Shown here one piece after another: positions 52,401 to 60,508 of a stretch of 64,000 nt of DNA (its first letter is position 1; each line of letters starts with the position of its first letter). The DNA comes from Paraburkholderia sacchari. GTDB taxonomy: Bacteria; Pseudomonadota; Gammaproteobacteria; Burkholderiales; Burkholderiaceae. Below the pieces are notes generated by a model, which did not search any database, was not told the origin of the DNA, and saw only the letters and a list, made by a program, of their open reading frames with translations. The position numbers and the translations under genes were made by a program. The stretch is from assembly GCF_000785435.2 (NCBI RefSeq), contig NZ_JTDB02000004.1:434001-498000 (forward strand), read 5' to 3'.

Positions 52401-53210
52401 CGCATGCCCAGTGCGCTCGACCTCGGACGCGCCCAGCAGATCGGACACGCTGATCGTCAAAAGCGCGCCGTTCAGCGGCTGGCGCACGCGGTACTTCTTG
52501 AGCAGCGCGAGAAAGCCCGACCATTCGTCCTGATCGAGCGCGCGATTGCTTTCGTGCGTGGCGTAGCGGCCCGCCGTATCGATCAGCACGGCTTCGTTGG
52601 TGAACCACCAGTCGCAATGGCGCGTGCCGCCCACGCCGCGGATCGCCGCCTTGCCGAACTGCTCGGCAAGCGGAAACGTGAGGCCCGAGTTCACCAGCGC
52701 CGTGGTCTTGCCCGAGCCAGGCGCGCCGATGAAGACGTACCACGGCAACTGATAGAGATACTGCCGCGTGAGACCTTCGAACCAGCGGCCGATACGGCCG
52801 CGCAAGCCCTGGACGTTCTGTGCCCCTTTCTGTGCACTCCCCAGGCGCGCGCTGCGCAAGAGTTTCGCGGCCTCGTCGAAGCGGCTGCGCAACTCCTGCG
52901 CATGCGGCGCTTCCTCCTCGCGCGCGTTGCGGCTTTCAACCGGCTCGCGCAACTGGCTCAGCAGCTGCGCGTTCAACTGCGCGGCGCGCCAGTGCCGGTA
53001 TCCCGTGCGAGCGGCCCACACCGCGAAGATCAGCGCAATGAAGAGCGCGCGAGAGAGCACGCTGTCGAGCGGTCGATACGTGCCCACCGCGATCAGCGGC
53101 CCCACGAGCCAAATCAGCGCCGCGAGCGCAAACAGACCGATGACGGCCCACACGCGCACGCTCAGAAGCGCGCGCAGCGCGTGCCATGCCGAACGCCCGA
53201 TGCCGCTCAT
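49485..53210 (-). CDS. tssM: T6SS inner-membrane protein TssM (IcmF)
   Basis: TssM is the spine of the TssJLM membrane complex. The 1241-residue protein has two N-terminal membrane segments (~residues 20-42 and 52-67), a cytoplasmic NTPase-like domain with Walker A GAPGSGKTT (162-170), a third membrane segment (LALVGYAALALLLAGALAAW, ~610) and a long periplasmic domain with the FFQKNLQNRVDTSVQPWRFI and VTVQWPGPRGMNQVRL blocks. The ATG at 53210 overlaps the tssL stop by 4 bp; a longer in-frame reading covers tssL in another frame and is not real. Confidence 0.93.
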   Translation of the reverse strand: MSGIGRSAWHALRALLSVRVWAVIGLFALAALIWLVGPLIAVGTYRPLDSVLSRALFIALIFAVWAARTGYRHWRAAQLNAQLLSQLREPVESRNAREEEAPHAQELRSRFDEAAKLLRSARLGSAQKGAQNVQGLRGRIGRWFEGLTRQYLYQLPWYVFIGAPGSGKTTALVNSGLTFPLAEQFGKAAIRGVGGTRHCDWWFTNEAVLIDTAGRYATHESNRALDQDEWSGFLALLKKYRVRQPLNGALLTISVSDLLGASEVERTGHAMALRKRLQELRTELGIQFPVYVLVTKADLLSGFTDYFARLNRTERAQVWGFTIPLAETEAHDFSLRPVFDREYRLLHRRLNDALPELFTAEPDARRRELIYSLPQQFIGLHEVLGQFIEQVFSTSRFDAMPLLRGVYFTSGTQEGTVFDRVMGGIKRFLKIDGAPPAPHVAASAASGRSFFLKDLLQELIFKEAGLAGTDMRWYQRQRMLALVGYAALALLLAGALAAWVGSYARNRAYLASVEARVPQIDRALQGVTITDADNIARVLPMLDAMRNIGHVEGVDPANAPLAYRWGLFQGDKVQSAAENVYHRALDELLLPLAARRLETAVRDAPPDDPAYVYAALKAYLMLYDGAHYDPDFVQAVLDLEIASAPGAQLTPAHRNDLRAHMAALFSGRVVVSPFAQNEQMVAAARDKLTRLTFAQRLYAQLARTLRPAAAAYDVNVTQMAGPSGALVFRRASGASLNEGVPGLYTWDGYWKVFDKRLAAAVEAFGRDETWVLGLRAQEAATPAAASAQAKDVRALYLDDYMRRWDALLGDLRLQGTASIAQVTQIARVLSAPDSPLTRLANAAARQTTLMQSASGPGGLAAGAQDKVNQARESLAQIFGQPQGGSDAAGADARPEAVVDAHFAGLREFGGPQAGGAGGAGGTTDSSGGGANAAMAAVLKSIDNLYTWLTAADAALRGGGTPPQSDSADQIRAEAGRMPAPFRQMLGDLANAAQGTVTHNVDQNLAQSASVNIGDFCRQAIAGRYPFARGSSRDVAPGDFARLFAQGGMMDDFFQKNLQNRVDTSVQPWRFIGGAGATGASGVSSASGDSALLASFEKAAVIRDAFFAGGARTPTIKLEIKPLDMDPDISEWTLDVDGQQVRYAHGPQAPVTVQWPGPRGMNQVRLQVVDQSGATDGIVTEGPWALMRLFDRAAPGRGQGPEQMVAGFNVDHHALAMQVSADSVRNPLRLAQLESFSCPGKS

Positions 53211-54595
53211 GGCGCAGCTCCGGCAACGCCCGTATCCGGCGTCGCGAGCTTGGGCGGCGCGGTGAGCAAGGTAATTTCCACGCGCCGATTGCGGGCGCGG
53301 TTCGCGGCGCTGTCGTTCGGCGCGACGGGATCGGCGGCGCCGCGTCCTTCGGCGCGCACGCGAGCGGCATCGCCCAGACGCGCGGCAAGAATGGCCGCCA
53401 CAGCCTGGGCGCGCTCGACCGAGAGGTTCCAGTTCGACGGGAAACGCGCGCTGTGCACCGGCACGTTGTCGGTGTAGCCGGCCACGACAATCGCGCCCGG
53501 CACGCGCGCCAGCGCGGCCGCCACGCGCGCGAGCGTCGGCTGGTAGCGGTCGATCACGGTGGCGGAGCCCGATTCGAACAGTCCGTCGCCGCGCATCACG
53601 ATCACGCTGCGGTCGGCAGCGTCGCGCACTTCCACGAGCCCCTCGGCAATCTCCGGCGCGAGGAAGCCCGCGAGGCGCGGCGGCGGCATCGGGTGGACCG
53701 CCGCGGGCTCGGCGGCTTGCAGGCGCACGCTCGGGATCTGCAGCCGGCCGATCATCGCGAACGCTTTGTCCGAGCGCCCCGCCAGCGCGAGATCGAACCC
53801 AAGATACACGCCGAAGCCCACCAGCAACGCGAGCGCGGCGCAAGCCCAGAGCGGCACGGCGAAGCGGTGCGGATCCTCGCGCGCGATCTCGTCGCGCCAG
53901 TGCGCCGAAAGCGCGGCGTCATAGTCGCCGCGTACGCTGCGAATCGTGCGCGCGAGCGAGTGGCGCAGATCGTCGAGCTGGGCGCGGCCATTGTCGAGCA
54001 CGCGATAGCGCCCTTCGAAGCCCAGCACGAGGCAGTAATAGAGCAGTTCGAGCAGATTCAGCTGCTCGCGCGGCTGCTGCATCAAACGACTGAGGAGTTC
54101 GAAGAATTTTTCTCCGCCCCATGTCTCGTTGTGGAACGCCACGAGCAGGCTGTTCGCCGACCAGTCGCCCGCGCCGCCCCACGGCGTGAGCGCCGCCGCC
54201 TCGTCGAGCGCCGTGCACAGGCAATAGCGCGCCGCGCCGATCTGCTCCGGCGACGCGCCCGCGCCGCGCGCGCGCTCTTCGAACTGGCGGATCTCGTTGG
54301 CGAGGTGCTCGCGCAGCCAGGCCGGGTTCGGATGGTGCACGGTGTAGCGGATCTGCGGAATCAGGTTCAGCAACGCGTTGGCCGCGGCCACGAGCGGATT
54401 GCCCCCTTCAGCGGAGGCCGCCGATGCGGTGGAGGCAGCCAATGCGGCGCCCGTGAACCCGCGCGCATCGCCGGACGGCGCATCGGTGCGCCACGGCTCG
54501 TCGCCCGTTGCCTGGGCGAGATCCGCACGCGCGGTCATGAAGGCGCCATGGCCGGCCTCGCGTTGCGCGGCGAAGGGATCGTTGAGCGGATTCAT
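53207..54595 (-). CDS. tssL: T6SS protein TssL with C-terminal OmpA/MotB domain
   Basis: The 462-residue protein is an 'evolved' TssL. Its cytoplasmic part has the DotU core (ALLNLIPQIRYTVHHPNPAW, RYCLCTALDEAAALTPWGGA, NLLELLYYCLVLGFEGRYRV), then one membrane segment (LWACAALALLVGFGVYLGFD). The periplasmic C-terminus is a peptidoglycan-binding OmpA domain (VVAGYTDNVPVHSARFPSNW, NRARNRRVEITLL). It anchors the membrane complex to the wall without a separate TagL. It overlaps tssK and tssM by 4 bp each. Confidence 0.93.
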   Translation of the reverse strand: MNPLNDPFAAQREAGHGAFMTARADLAQATGDEPWRTDAPSGDARGFTGAALAASTASAASAEGGNPLVAAANALLNLIPQIRYTVHHPNPAWLREHLANEIRQFEERARGAGASPEQIGAARYCLCTALDEAAALTPWGGAGDWSANSLLVAFHNETWGGEKFFELLSRLMQQPREQLNLLELLYYCLVLGFEGRYRVLDNGRAQLDDLRHSLARTIRSVRGDYDAALSAHWRDEIAREDPHRFAVPLWACAALALLVGFGVYLGFDLALAGRSDKAFAMIGRLQIPSVRLQAAEPAAVHPMPPPRLAGFLAPEIAEGLVEVRDAADRSVIVMRGDGLFESGSATVIDRYQPTLARVAAALARVPGAIVVAGYTDNVPVHSARFPSNWNLSVERAQAVAAILAARLGDAARVRAEGRGAADPVAPNDSAANRARNRRVEITLLTAPPKLATPDTGVAGAAP

Positions 54596-56007
54596 CGCGT
54601 GTCACCTGCACGCATTTCGCCTACTCGCATGTCGCGGATCGCCCAGAACTCCATCGCGAGGCCCGGAAACTCGCCGGCCAGATGCAGCGCGAGACCGCCC
54701 GAGCGTTCGAGTTGCCGCCACAGGTCGCCGGCCTTGTCGATCTCGAAGTAACTATGGCCGGCGTGATACGGAATCTGATGCGGTGCGACCGGCAGCGCGC
54801 GCACGGGAATGCCAGGCAGCTGCAACTGCACCAGATCGCGGATGCGCTCGACCGGCCCAAGCTTGACCTGGGCGGGAAAGCGCGTGCGCACGCTTTCGGC
54901 GGGCACGTCGGCGCGCACCGCCAGCACGAAGCCCGCGTCGCGCAGCAGCGAGGTGTCGGCGATCACGGCCACCTGCATGCCGTTGCCCGCGTCGGTAAGC
55001 GCGATCTGCACGGCGTTCTGGTCGAGTACGGTGGCAAGCGAGCGCCGCAGTTCGGCGAACAACTCGCCAAAGGTCGCGCGCAAGTCGTCGTGCCGATAGG
55101 CCGGCAGCACCTCGGGCCTTCGTGAGGCCGCCGTAAACGTGGCGAAGTCGCAGGCTAGCTTGAGCCAGTCGCGAAACAGCAGTTCCGGGTGAACGCCCGG
55201 CGTTTGCGCGGTATGTGAAGTCACCGCCAGATAGCGATTCACGAGTTGCAGCAGCAGGAAGTCGGCGACCTCGGAAACGCCGCCGCGCCCCGCCTGCGCG
55301 AGCCGTCCGGCAAGCAGCTCGCTGCGCTGCGCGAGCAGCCGGTCGAGTTCCTGCATGTAGCCCGCCAGTTGCGGATGCGCGTGCGCGTCGAGCAGCGGCG
55401 GAATATAGGTCTCGTCGATCACCAATTGGCGGTCGGTGCGCCGCTCGATCACGCGCAGCACGCCCATCGCGTGCCAGTCGTCATCCACGCTGGTCGCGAG
55501 CGCGAGCTTGAGCTTCAGGCGTCCTAACTGCACGAGCGCGGGCTCGAGGCGCACCTCGTTGACGTCGGCGATCTCGGCCTCATGGGCCACGTAGCGCGCA
55601 AGCGCCGCCGCGCCGCCGCCGAACGTCACCTGCGCGCTGCTGCTGCGCGGGGCCGGCAGCGCCAGCACGACCGTGGTGTCGCGCACGTCGGCGCCCACTT
55701 CCAGCGCTTCGGGCGCCTCGTCGAGATGCGAAAAGTCGAACGGCGTGCCATCGGGCAGCATGCCGCTCGCGGCGCGCAGCATCACCTTGCCGTGCGCGAG
55801 CGCCTCCTCGTCGATGCGCAGACACGCGAAGCCCCATGAATAGCGTTGCAGCGGCGCGCAGCGCAGATGCACGTAGCGCTCGAAGTAGCGTTCGAGCTGC
55901 TGGAAATGCTGGGGCCGCAGGAACATGCCCTCGGACCACACCACGCGGTCGCGCTGGCCGGCACCGCCCGTGACGGGCGCAACAGGAGCATTCATGCGGT
56001 CGTTCAT
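54592..56007 (-). CDS. tssK: T6SS baseplate protein TssK
   Basis: TssK links the baseplate to the TssJLM membrane complex. The 471-residue protein has the signature VVWSEGMFLRPQHFQQLERY near residue 25, then LRCAPLQRYSWGFACLRID, and a central helical part containing HPELLFRDWLKLACDFATFT. The C-terminal foot is present (RALPVAPHQIPYHAGHSYFE). Start ATG 56007 overlaps the tssJ stop by 4 bp; ATG 55995 is a possible alternative. Confidence 0.93.
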   Translation of the reverse strand: MNDRMNAPVAPVTGGAGQRDRVVWSEGMFLRPQHFQQLERYFERYVHLRCAPLQRYSWGFACLRIDEEALAHGKVMLRAASGMLPDGTPFDFSHLDEAPEALEVGADVRDTTVVLALPAPRSSSAQVTFGGGAAALARYVAHEAEIADVNEVRLEPALVQLGRLKLKLALATSVDDDWHAMGVLRVIERRTDRQLVIDETYIPPLLDAHAHPQLAGYMQELDRLLAQRSELLAGRLAQAGRGGVSEVADFLLLQLVNRYLAVTSHTAQTPGVHPELLFRDWLKLACDFATFTAASRRPEVLPAYRHDDLRATFGELFAELRRSLATVLDQNAVQIALTDAGNGMQVAVIADTSLLRDAGFVLAVRADVPAESVRTRFPAQVKLGPVERIRDLVQLQLPGIPVRALPVAPHQIPYHAGHSYFEIDKAGDLWRQLERSGGLALHLAGEFPGLAMEFWAIRDMRVGEMRAGDTR

Positions 56008-56540
56008 GGAGCATCACCGGCATTGGGCGTGGCGACGAGTCCATCGCCTTGCACCGCGATTACGTAGCGCATCTCGGAGGGCTTGCCCTGCCAGAACTTG
56101 AACAGGTTGGTGCTCGCGGGCGGCGGCAACGCCACCACGACCTTCCAGCGACGCTTCTCCAGCTTGCGGTAGCCCGCCACCACGCCGAGCGCGCGCACCG
56201 CCTCGCCGCCGGGAAAGTGAATCGTGCGCGACTCGCCCGGGCGCAGGACGATACGGTCCGTGCCCGCCAGCTCCGCGCCCAGCGCGTCTTCGGGCTTGCT
56301 TTGCAGCGAGAAATAATCGGCGTGGCTGAAATTATTACCGGATTTCAGCTGAAACGTTTGCAGCGCTATAGGTGCTGGCCGATTTTGAGAATCGCGATTG
56401 ACGTCGGCCGCCACCTGAAATGTAACAGAATAAGGAACCGGTAAATTCTTCTCCGTCGATGCACACCCCCATAATAATAAAAAGGCAAAATAAATCCCCG
56501 CGCGCAGTTGAAGCACGCGCTTAATTTGCGCTCCGTACAT
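56004..56540 (-). CDS. tssJ: T6SS outer-membrane lipoprotein TssJ
   Basis: TssJ is the outer-membrane anchor of the TssJLM complex. The 178-residue protein has a lipoprotein signal peptide with Cys26 (FAFLLLWGC-AST), a transthyretin-like strand sandwich (VTFQVAADVNRDSQNRPAPI, ALQTFQLK, HFPGGEAVRALGVVAGYRKL, WKVVVALPPP). It is the first gene of the long leftward T6SS unit. The 5' part of the gene is A/T-richer than the downstream tss genes. Confidence 0.9.
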   Translation of the reverse strand: MYGAQIKRVLQLRAGIYFAFLLLWGCASTEKNLPVPYSVTFQVAADVNRDSQNRPAPIALQTFQLKSGNNFSHADYFSLQSKPEDALGAELAGTDRIVLRPGESRTIHFPGGEAVRALGVVAGYRKLEKRRWKVVVALPPPASTNLFKFWQGKPSEMRYVIAVQGDGLVATPNAGDAP

Positions 56541-56918
56541 ACCGTGCCAGTCCTCTGATTCAGCGCGAAAACACGTTGCTCATGCACAGGCACGAACACG
56601 CCCCGCCCCGCTCCACGCCTGCAAACAGGGGCCATGAGTTCTGCTCCAGGAACGCCCACCCTGGCCCATGCGTGCCGGATAACGAGCCACGGGGCCACGA
56701 CGCCATGCCTTTCGCTATTTCGCGGAATTAAATTAATCTATCGCCGACGCTGTCTCACGAGTAATAATTCATATGAGGAAAAATCAGGTGACTAGACTAT
56801 AGTTCGTACGATTCCTTACCGCAACGATCTCCGAATACGCGCTCTATAAATAAATTTCTCAAGCCGTAGTATTTACATCGCGCGCTTGAATCAAGAATTA
56901 AATACCGGACTGCCGACG
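56541..56918. other. Divergent T6SS promoter region, A/T-rich
   Basis: This 378-bp stretch separates the leftward tssJ unit from the rightward lipoprotein-tagH-pppA unit. Its right two thirds (from about 56725) are strongly A/T-rich against the GC-rich genes around, as expected of a silenced or transferred promoter. I found no convincing sigma-54 site (TGGC-N8-TTGC-like) on either strand and no gene. Confidence 0.5.
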
Positions 56919-57356
56919 ATGAATTGGCCGATACGCTGGAATTTATTACGTTCGAATGGAACGCCGGCCGCCCTTGGCGGCGCATTTTTACTGGCGCTTG
57001 CGGCCACGCTCGTTGTTGCAACGGGCGGTTGCAGCAGTCTCTCGCCCGCGCAGCGCGCCGCCGCGAATACCGTTGCGGCCGCACACGACGCGTATCTCGC
57101 GGGCGACTACCCGCGCACCATCGCGCTGCTTCGCAACAGCAACGCGGTGGAAGACGGCGACCGCTCCACCAGGATCGAAGCGCACAAGCTGATGGCGTTC
57201 AGCTATTGCGTGACGAACCGCGTCGCGCAGTGCCGCGCCGAGTTCGAGGCCATCTTGCGCATCGACCCGCACTTCGAGCTGTCCGCCGCGGAGAAGGGAC
57301 ACCCCGTCTGGGGCCCCGCCTTCGACGCGGCCCGCCGCAAGGTCGCGCCATCATGA
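56919..57356 (+). CDS. T6SS-associated lipoprotein with TPR-like helices
   Basis: The 145-residue protein has a long lipoprotein signal peptide (Cys38 in LVVATGGC-SSL) and a helical domain (AAAHDAYLAGDYPRTIALLR, KLMAFSYCVTNRVAQCRAEF, AILRIDPHFELSAAEKGHPV). The last block is typical of small T6SS-linked lipoproteins next to the FHA gene in Burkholderia. It may be an outer-membrane part of the phosphorylation-dependent regulatory pathway, but no direct evidence shows this. I chose ATG 56919; a TTG at 56886 is in frame. It precedes tagH by 69 bp. Confidence 0.65.
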   Translation: MNWPIRWNLLRSNGTPAALGGAFLLALAATLVVATGGCSSLSPAQRAAANTVAAAHDAYLAGDYPRTIALLRNSNAVEDGDRSTRIEAHKLMAFSYCVTNRVAQCRAEFEAILRIDPHFELSAAEKGHPVWGPAFDAARRKVAPS

Positions 57357-57425
57357 CAAGCCGTTGTGATGCAGCGGCGTGCCGCGCGCACCTTTTATCC
57401 GTTATTGAGTGAGTCAGTCCGCATC

Positions 57426-58709
57426 ATGCAATTGACCGTCATTGAATATGCAGGAGAACCGGTCCGCACCGAGACCAGCGTGATGTTTCATGCGCCGGGC
57501 GGCACGATCGGACGCAATGCCGACAACCAGATGGTGCTGCCCGACGAAACGCGCCAGGTCTCGCGGCTGCAAGCGCTGCTGCAGATCGACGGCGAGCATT
57601 GCGTGCTGAAGAACCTGAGCAGCGTGTCGGTGGTGGAGATCAACGACACGCCGCTCGAGTACACCGAGGAGCATGCGCTGGCTTCTGGCGACGCGATCCG
57701 CATCGGGCCTTATGTGCTGCGCGCGCACGATGGCGAGGACGTCGAAGCGAACGTCGAGAAGCACGTCAAGGAGAACGCGCCGATCCCGACCGATCCGCTC
57801 GCGCTGTTCGCGCGCCCGAGCGGTAACGAGGCGAAACGCGAATCGACTCAAACGCAGACGCAAACTCCGCCACAGACATCGACGCAAAAATCCGCGCAAA
57901 GGCCTGCCCCAGAACCACCACCGACGCCCGCCTCCCGTATAGATGCGCGCGCAACGACATTTGCAGAGACCAGGTCCGAGCGCGAATTTTCGGCACGACC
58001 ACCGCTGACACGCGCGTACGACCAGGCGTCAGCGACAGCGACAGCAGCAAGCACACCCACCCGCGCCGATGCACCCACGCCTTCCGCCGCACCCGATTCC
58101 GCCGATGCGCTGCTTTCCGCGTTTTTGCGCGGCGCGGGCCTCGACAAGGCCACCTGCGACTGGCAAACCGAACAGTTGCACACGGCCGGGCAATTGCTGG
58201 CGCTATTCGCGAACGGCACGGTCGAGCTGCTCTCCTCGCGCAGCATTCTCAAGCGCGAAGTGAAGGCCGATATGACGGTGCTGCTCGATCGCGAGAACAA
58301 CCCGCTCAAGCTGCTGCCCGATGGCAGCGCGGCGCTGCGCCAGATGTTCGGCCTGCCGTTTCCCGGCTTCATGACGCCGCCTGGCGCCGTCGAAGACGCG
58401 TTCCACGACTTGCAGGCGCACCAGATCGCCATGGTTGCGGGCATGCGCGCGGCGCTCAACGACGTGCTGCTGCGCTTCTCGCCCGAACGCCTGGCCGCGC
58501 GCGACACGCCGAGCCGCTATGAAGCGTTCCTGCCGGTGCTGCGCAAGCTGCGCCTGTGGAACCGCTACGAACGCCTGCATCACGAGACCATGCTCGCCGT
58601 CGAGGACGACTTCAGCGCGGTGTTCGGCCGATCCTTCCTGCGCGCCTACGACGAGGAAGTAAGGAGCTATCACGCGCGACGCCGCCCCGCGCGCGCGAGC
58701 GACGCATGA
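57426..58709 (+). CDS. tagH: T6SS FHA-domain protein (TagH/Fha)
   Basis: The 427-residue protein has an N-terminal forkhead-associated domain (residues ~1-95) with Gly29-Arg30, Ser46 in VSRLQALL and Asn63 in LKNLSSVSV; the usual His after Ser-Arg is replaced. A Thr/Gln/Pro/Ala-rich linker follows. The C-terminal ~190 residues match the T6SS FHA C-terminal domain (ADALLSAFLRGAGLDKATCD, DNPLKLLPDGSAALRQMFGL, FHDLQAHQIAMVAGMRAALN). Fha is the target of PpkA and PppA and controls assembly. The stop overlaps pppA by 4 bp. Confidence 0.88.
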   Translation: MQLTVIEYAGEPVRTETSVMFHAPGGTIGRNADNQMVLPDETRQVSRLQALLQIDGEHCVLKNLSSVSVVEINDTPLEYTEEHALASGDAIRIGPYVLRAHDGEDVEANVEKHVKENAPIPTDPLALFARPSGNEAKRESTQTQTQTPPQTSTQKSAQRPAPEPPPTPASRIDARATTFAETRSEREFSARPPLTRAYDQASATATAASTPTRADAPTPSAAPDSADALLSAFLRGAGLDKATCDWQTEQLHTAGQLLALFANGTVELLSSRSILKREVKADMTVLLDRENNPLKLLPDGSAALRQMFGLPFPGFMTPPGAVEDAFHDLQAHQIAMVAGMRAALNDVLLRFSPERLAARDTPSRYEAFLPVLRKLRLWNRYERLHHETMLAVEDDFSAVFGRSFLRAYDEEVRSYHARRRPARASDA

Positions 58710-59491
58710 ACCTCTCGTGCGCGCAGTTCTCGCGCACCGGCACGCGCGAGAGCAATCAGGACGCACTCGGCTACACGATCTCCGACGACTACGCATGCTT
58801 CGTCGTGAGCGATGGCGTCTCGGGCGAGCCCGGCAGCGAGATCGCCGCGCGCTGCGCGGTCGAGCGCATTCTGGAGCGCACGCAATGCAGCGATGCAGGT
58901 CACCAGCCCACGCTCGCGCAAACCCTGCGGGCCTGCATCGAGGATGCGCACGGCGCGATCCGCGCGAGCCAGCAGCGCGAGCACGAACGCGGCCGCATGA
59001 GCGCGACGGTGATCGTGCTGGTCATCGACCGGCGGCGTGACATCGCACAATGGGCGCACCTTGGCGACAGTCGGCTATACCGCTTCGCGCGCGGCGCGCT
59101 GATCGAACGCACACGCGACCATAGCGTGCGGCAGCAGTTGCTGGACGCGGGGCTGCCGAGCGACGGCGTGAATCCTGGATGGCTGCATATGGCGCTGGGC
59201 ATGCGCGGGACGATTGCGCCCGCGATCAGCGAGCCGCATGCGCTGGAAGACGGCGACGTGTTTCTGCTTTGCACCGATGGGCTCTGGCAGACCGTGGCGG
59301 AGGAGGCGCTCGAAGACCGATTGCGCATCGTCCATAGCGTCGACGACTGGGCGCTGCTGATCGAGCACGAGGCGATGCGCCATTCGGGCAGCGCATCGAA
59401 TGCCGATAATTATTCCGCGCTGGCGGTATGGGCAGGGAGCCCGCAGAACGTCACGCTGCAGCGGCCAAGAACAACGCGGCGGGAAGGATGA
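58706..59491 (+). CDS. pppA: T6SS PP2C-type phosphatase PppA
   Basis: PppA removes the phosphate added by PpkA and so turns the T6SS off. The 261-residue protein has the PP2C metal and catalytic motifs in order: TRESNQDALG, VVSDGVSGEPGSEIAA, WAHLGDSRLYRF, LLCTDGLWQTV and NADNYSALAV. The ATG at 58706 overlaps the tagH stop by 4 bp. Together with ppkA, tagH and tagF it forms a complete threonine-phosphorylation switch split over the two divergent units. Confidence 0.9.
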   Translation: MNLSCAQFSRTGTRESNQDALGYTISDDYACFVVSDGVSGEPGSEIAARCAVERILERTQCSDAGHQPTLAQTLRACIEDAHGAIRASQQREHERGRMSATVIVLVIDRRRDIAQWAHLGDSRLYRFARGALIERTRDHSVRQQLLDAGLPSDGVNPGWLHMALGMRGTIAPAISEPHALEDGDVFLLCTDGLWQTVAEEALEDRLRIVHSVDDWALLIEHEAMRHSGSASNADNYSALAVWAGSPQNVTLQRPRTTRREG

Positions 59492-59539
59492 GGCCGGGAG
59501 GCCAGCAGGAAGCGCCCGCCGCGTATGGATGAAGCACGG

Positions 59540-59983
59540 TTAGTCGTAATGCTTCTTGTGCTTCTTGTTCTTGTGTTTGTAGCTGTTGTCGTGATGGTAG
59601 TCGTTGGAGTACGAGTTGTTGCGCGAAATGTTGCCGCCCAACGCAGCGCCACCGGCGCCCCCCGCCGCCGCGCCTATGAGCGCGCCTGTCGAACCGCCCA
59701 TCGCGTTGCCAGCGGCCGCGCCCGCGCCGCCACCCAGTGCGCCGCCCACCACGGCGCCCGTGCGCTCGTGCTTGTTCGACGTTACCGCTGCGCCCGCGCC
59801 GCCGCCCACGGCGCCGCCGATCACCGCGCCGGTGCTGCCGCCCACTGCATTGCCAACCGCCGCACCTGCCACGCCGCCAAGCGCGCCACCCACGGCGTTA
59901 TTCATGTCGCCCGCCACGGCGGGCAGCGACGCCACTGCCATCGCGGCGGCAATCGCGGTCGTTCCTGCAAGCTTCTTCAGCAT
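59540..59983 (-). CDS. Exported glycine-zipper protein with His/Lys-rich tail
   Basis: The 147-residue protein has a signal peptide (MLKKLAGTTAIAAAMAVASL, cleavage near AVA) and three Gly/Ala zipper repeats (AVGGALGGVAGAAVGNAVGG, AVIGGAVGGGAGAAV, AVVGGALGGGAGAAAGNAMG), then a His/Tyr/Lys-rich tail (NDYHHDNSYKHKNKKHKKHY). It likely sits in or on the outer membrane. It is convergent with pppA and has no obvious T6SS link. Low-GC sequence upstream carries an inverted repeat. Confidence 0.75.
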   Translation of the reverse strand: MLKKLAGTTAIAAAMAVASLPAVAGDMNNAVGGALGGVAGAAVGNAVGGSTGAVIGGAVGGGAGAAVTSNKHERTGAVVGGALGGGAGAAAGNAMGGSTGALIGAAAGGAGGAALGGNISRNNSYSNDYHHDNSYKHKNKKHKKHYD

Positions 59984-60023
59984 TGACTTGTCCTTTGCCT
60001 TGTTGAGATGTATGGACAAGTTT

Positions 60024-60051
60024 AACATTTCGTATGAAAGTATAATGTTAG
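60024..60051. promoter_or_regulatory. Inverted repeat upstream of the glycine-zipper gene
   Basis: TAACATT (60024-60030) and AATGTTA (60045-60051) form a 7-bp inverted repeat with a 14-bp spacer, about 41 bp upstream of the start. The inner sequence TTTCGTATGAAA is itself nearly symmetric. It may be an operator or a chance A/T-rich repeat. Confidence 0.3.
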
Positions 60052-60157
60052 GCAATGTCAAAAACCCTCCTTCGTGCGGCATCTGGTATCAACTTCATGC
60101 TTTGCACACTCATCTCGTGCCCGTGCGGTGCAACACACCAGGTTACGTCGGCCCATC

Positions 60158-60508
60158 TCAAAGCTTGGGGTTGCACTCGAACCGGACAACGGAGGTTTGC
60201 TGCTCAAACGCCTGAAAGCCCTGCGTTCGCTCGGTGGCGAAGCTCGTCTGCATGCCGCGGCTCTCGCAGTACTCGTTGGCTTCGGCCAGCGCGCGTTTAT
60301 GGGCACGCGCCCAGGCAAGGCGTCCACCCGTTGCGCGGGCTGACACGGTAAGCGTTCCCTGCTGATCGGCCGAGGTAACGCCAGTGGCCGACGCACAGCC
60401 CACCAACACTGCGCACAGGGCCGCAAGCGGCAAGACTGCGCGTAGCGATGAGCGTCTGAAACGGTACGCCAGCATTGCCGGCGCACTGGAGCTGCCCACC
60501 GTCGTCAT
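60158..60508 (-). CDS. Small lipoprotein, function unknown
   Basis: The 116-residue protein has a lipoprotein signal (AVLPLAALCAVLVGC-ASA, Cys near residue 38) and a ~75-residue mature domain (GGRLAWARAHKRALAEANEY, CESRGMQTSFATE) with three Cys in total. I do not recognise the family beyond a general YecR-like lipoprotein look. The ATG overlaps the stop of the upstream superinfection-immunity family gene by 4 bp, so the two are co-translated. Confidence 0.65.
   Translation of the reverse strand: MTTVGSSSAPAMLAYRFRRSSLRAVLPLAALCAVLVGCASATGVTSADQQGTLTVSARATGGRLAWARAHKRALAEANEYCESRGMQTSFATERTQGFQAFEQQTSVVRFECNPKL

Noticed and set aside
53211..53843. Longer N-terminus for TssM
   Set aside because: The added sequence is a shifted reading of tssL; the true start at 53210 overlaps the tssL stop and begins with proper membrane segments.
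56520..56580. Possible sigma-54 promoter for tssJ (TGGCACG near the start codon)
   Set aside because: The -12 element does not fit (no GC at the needed spacing) and it overlaps the tssJ start codon.
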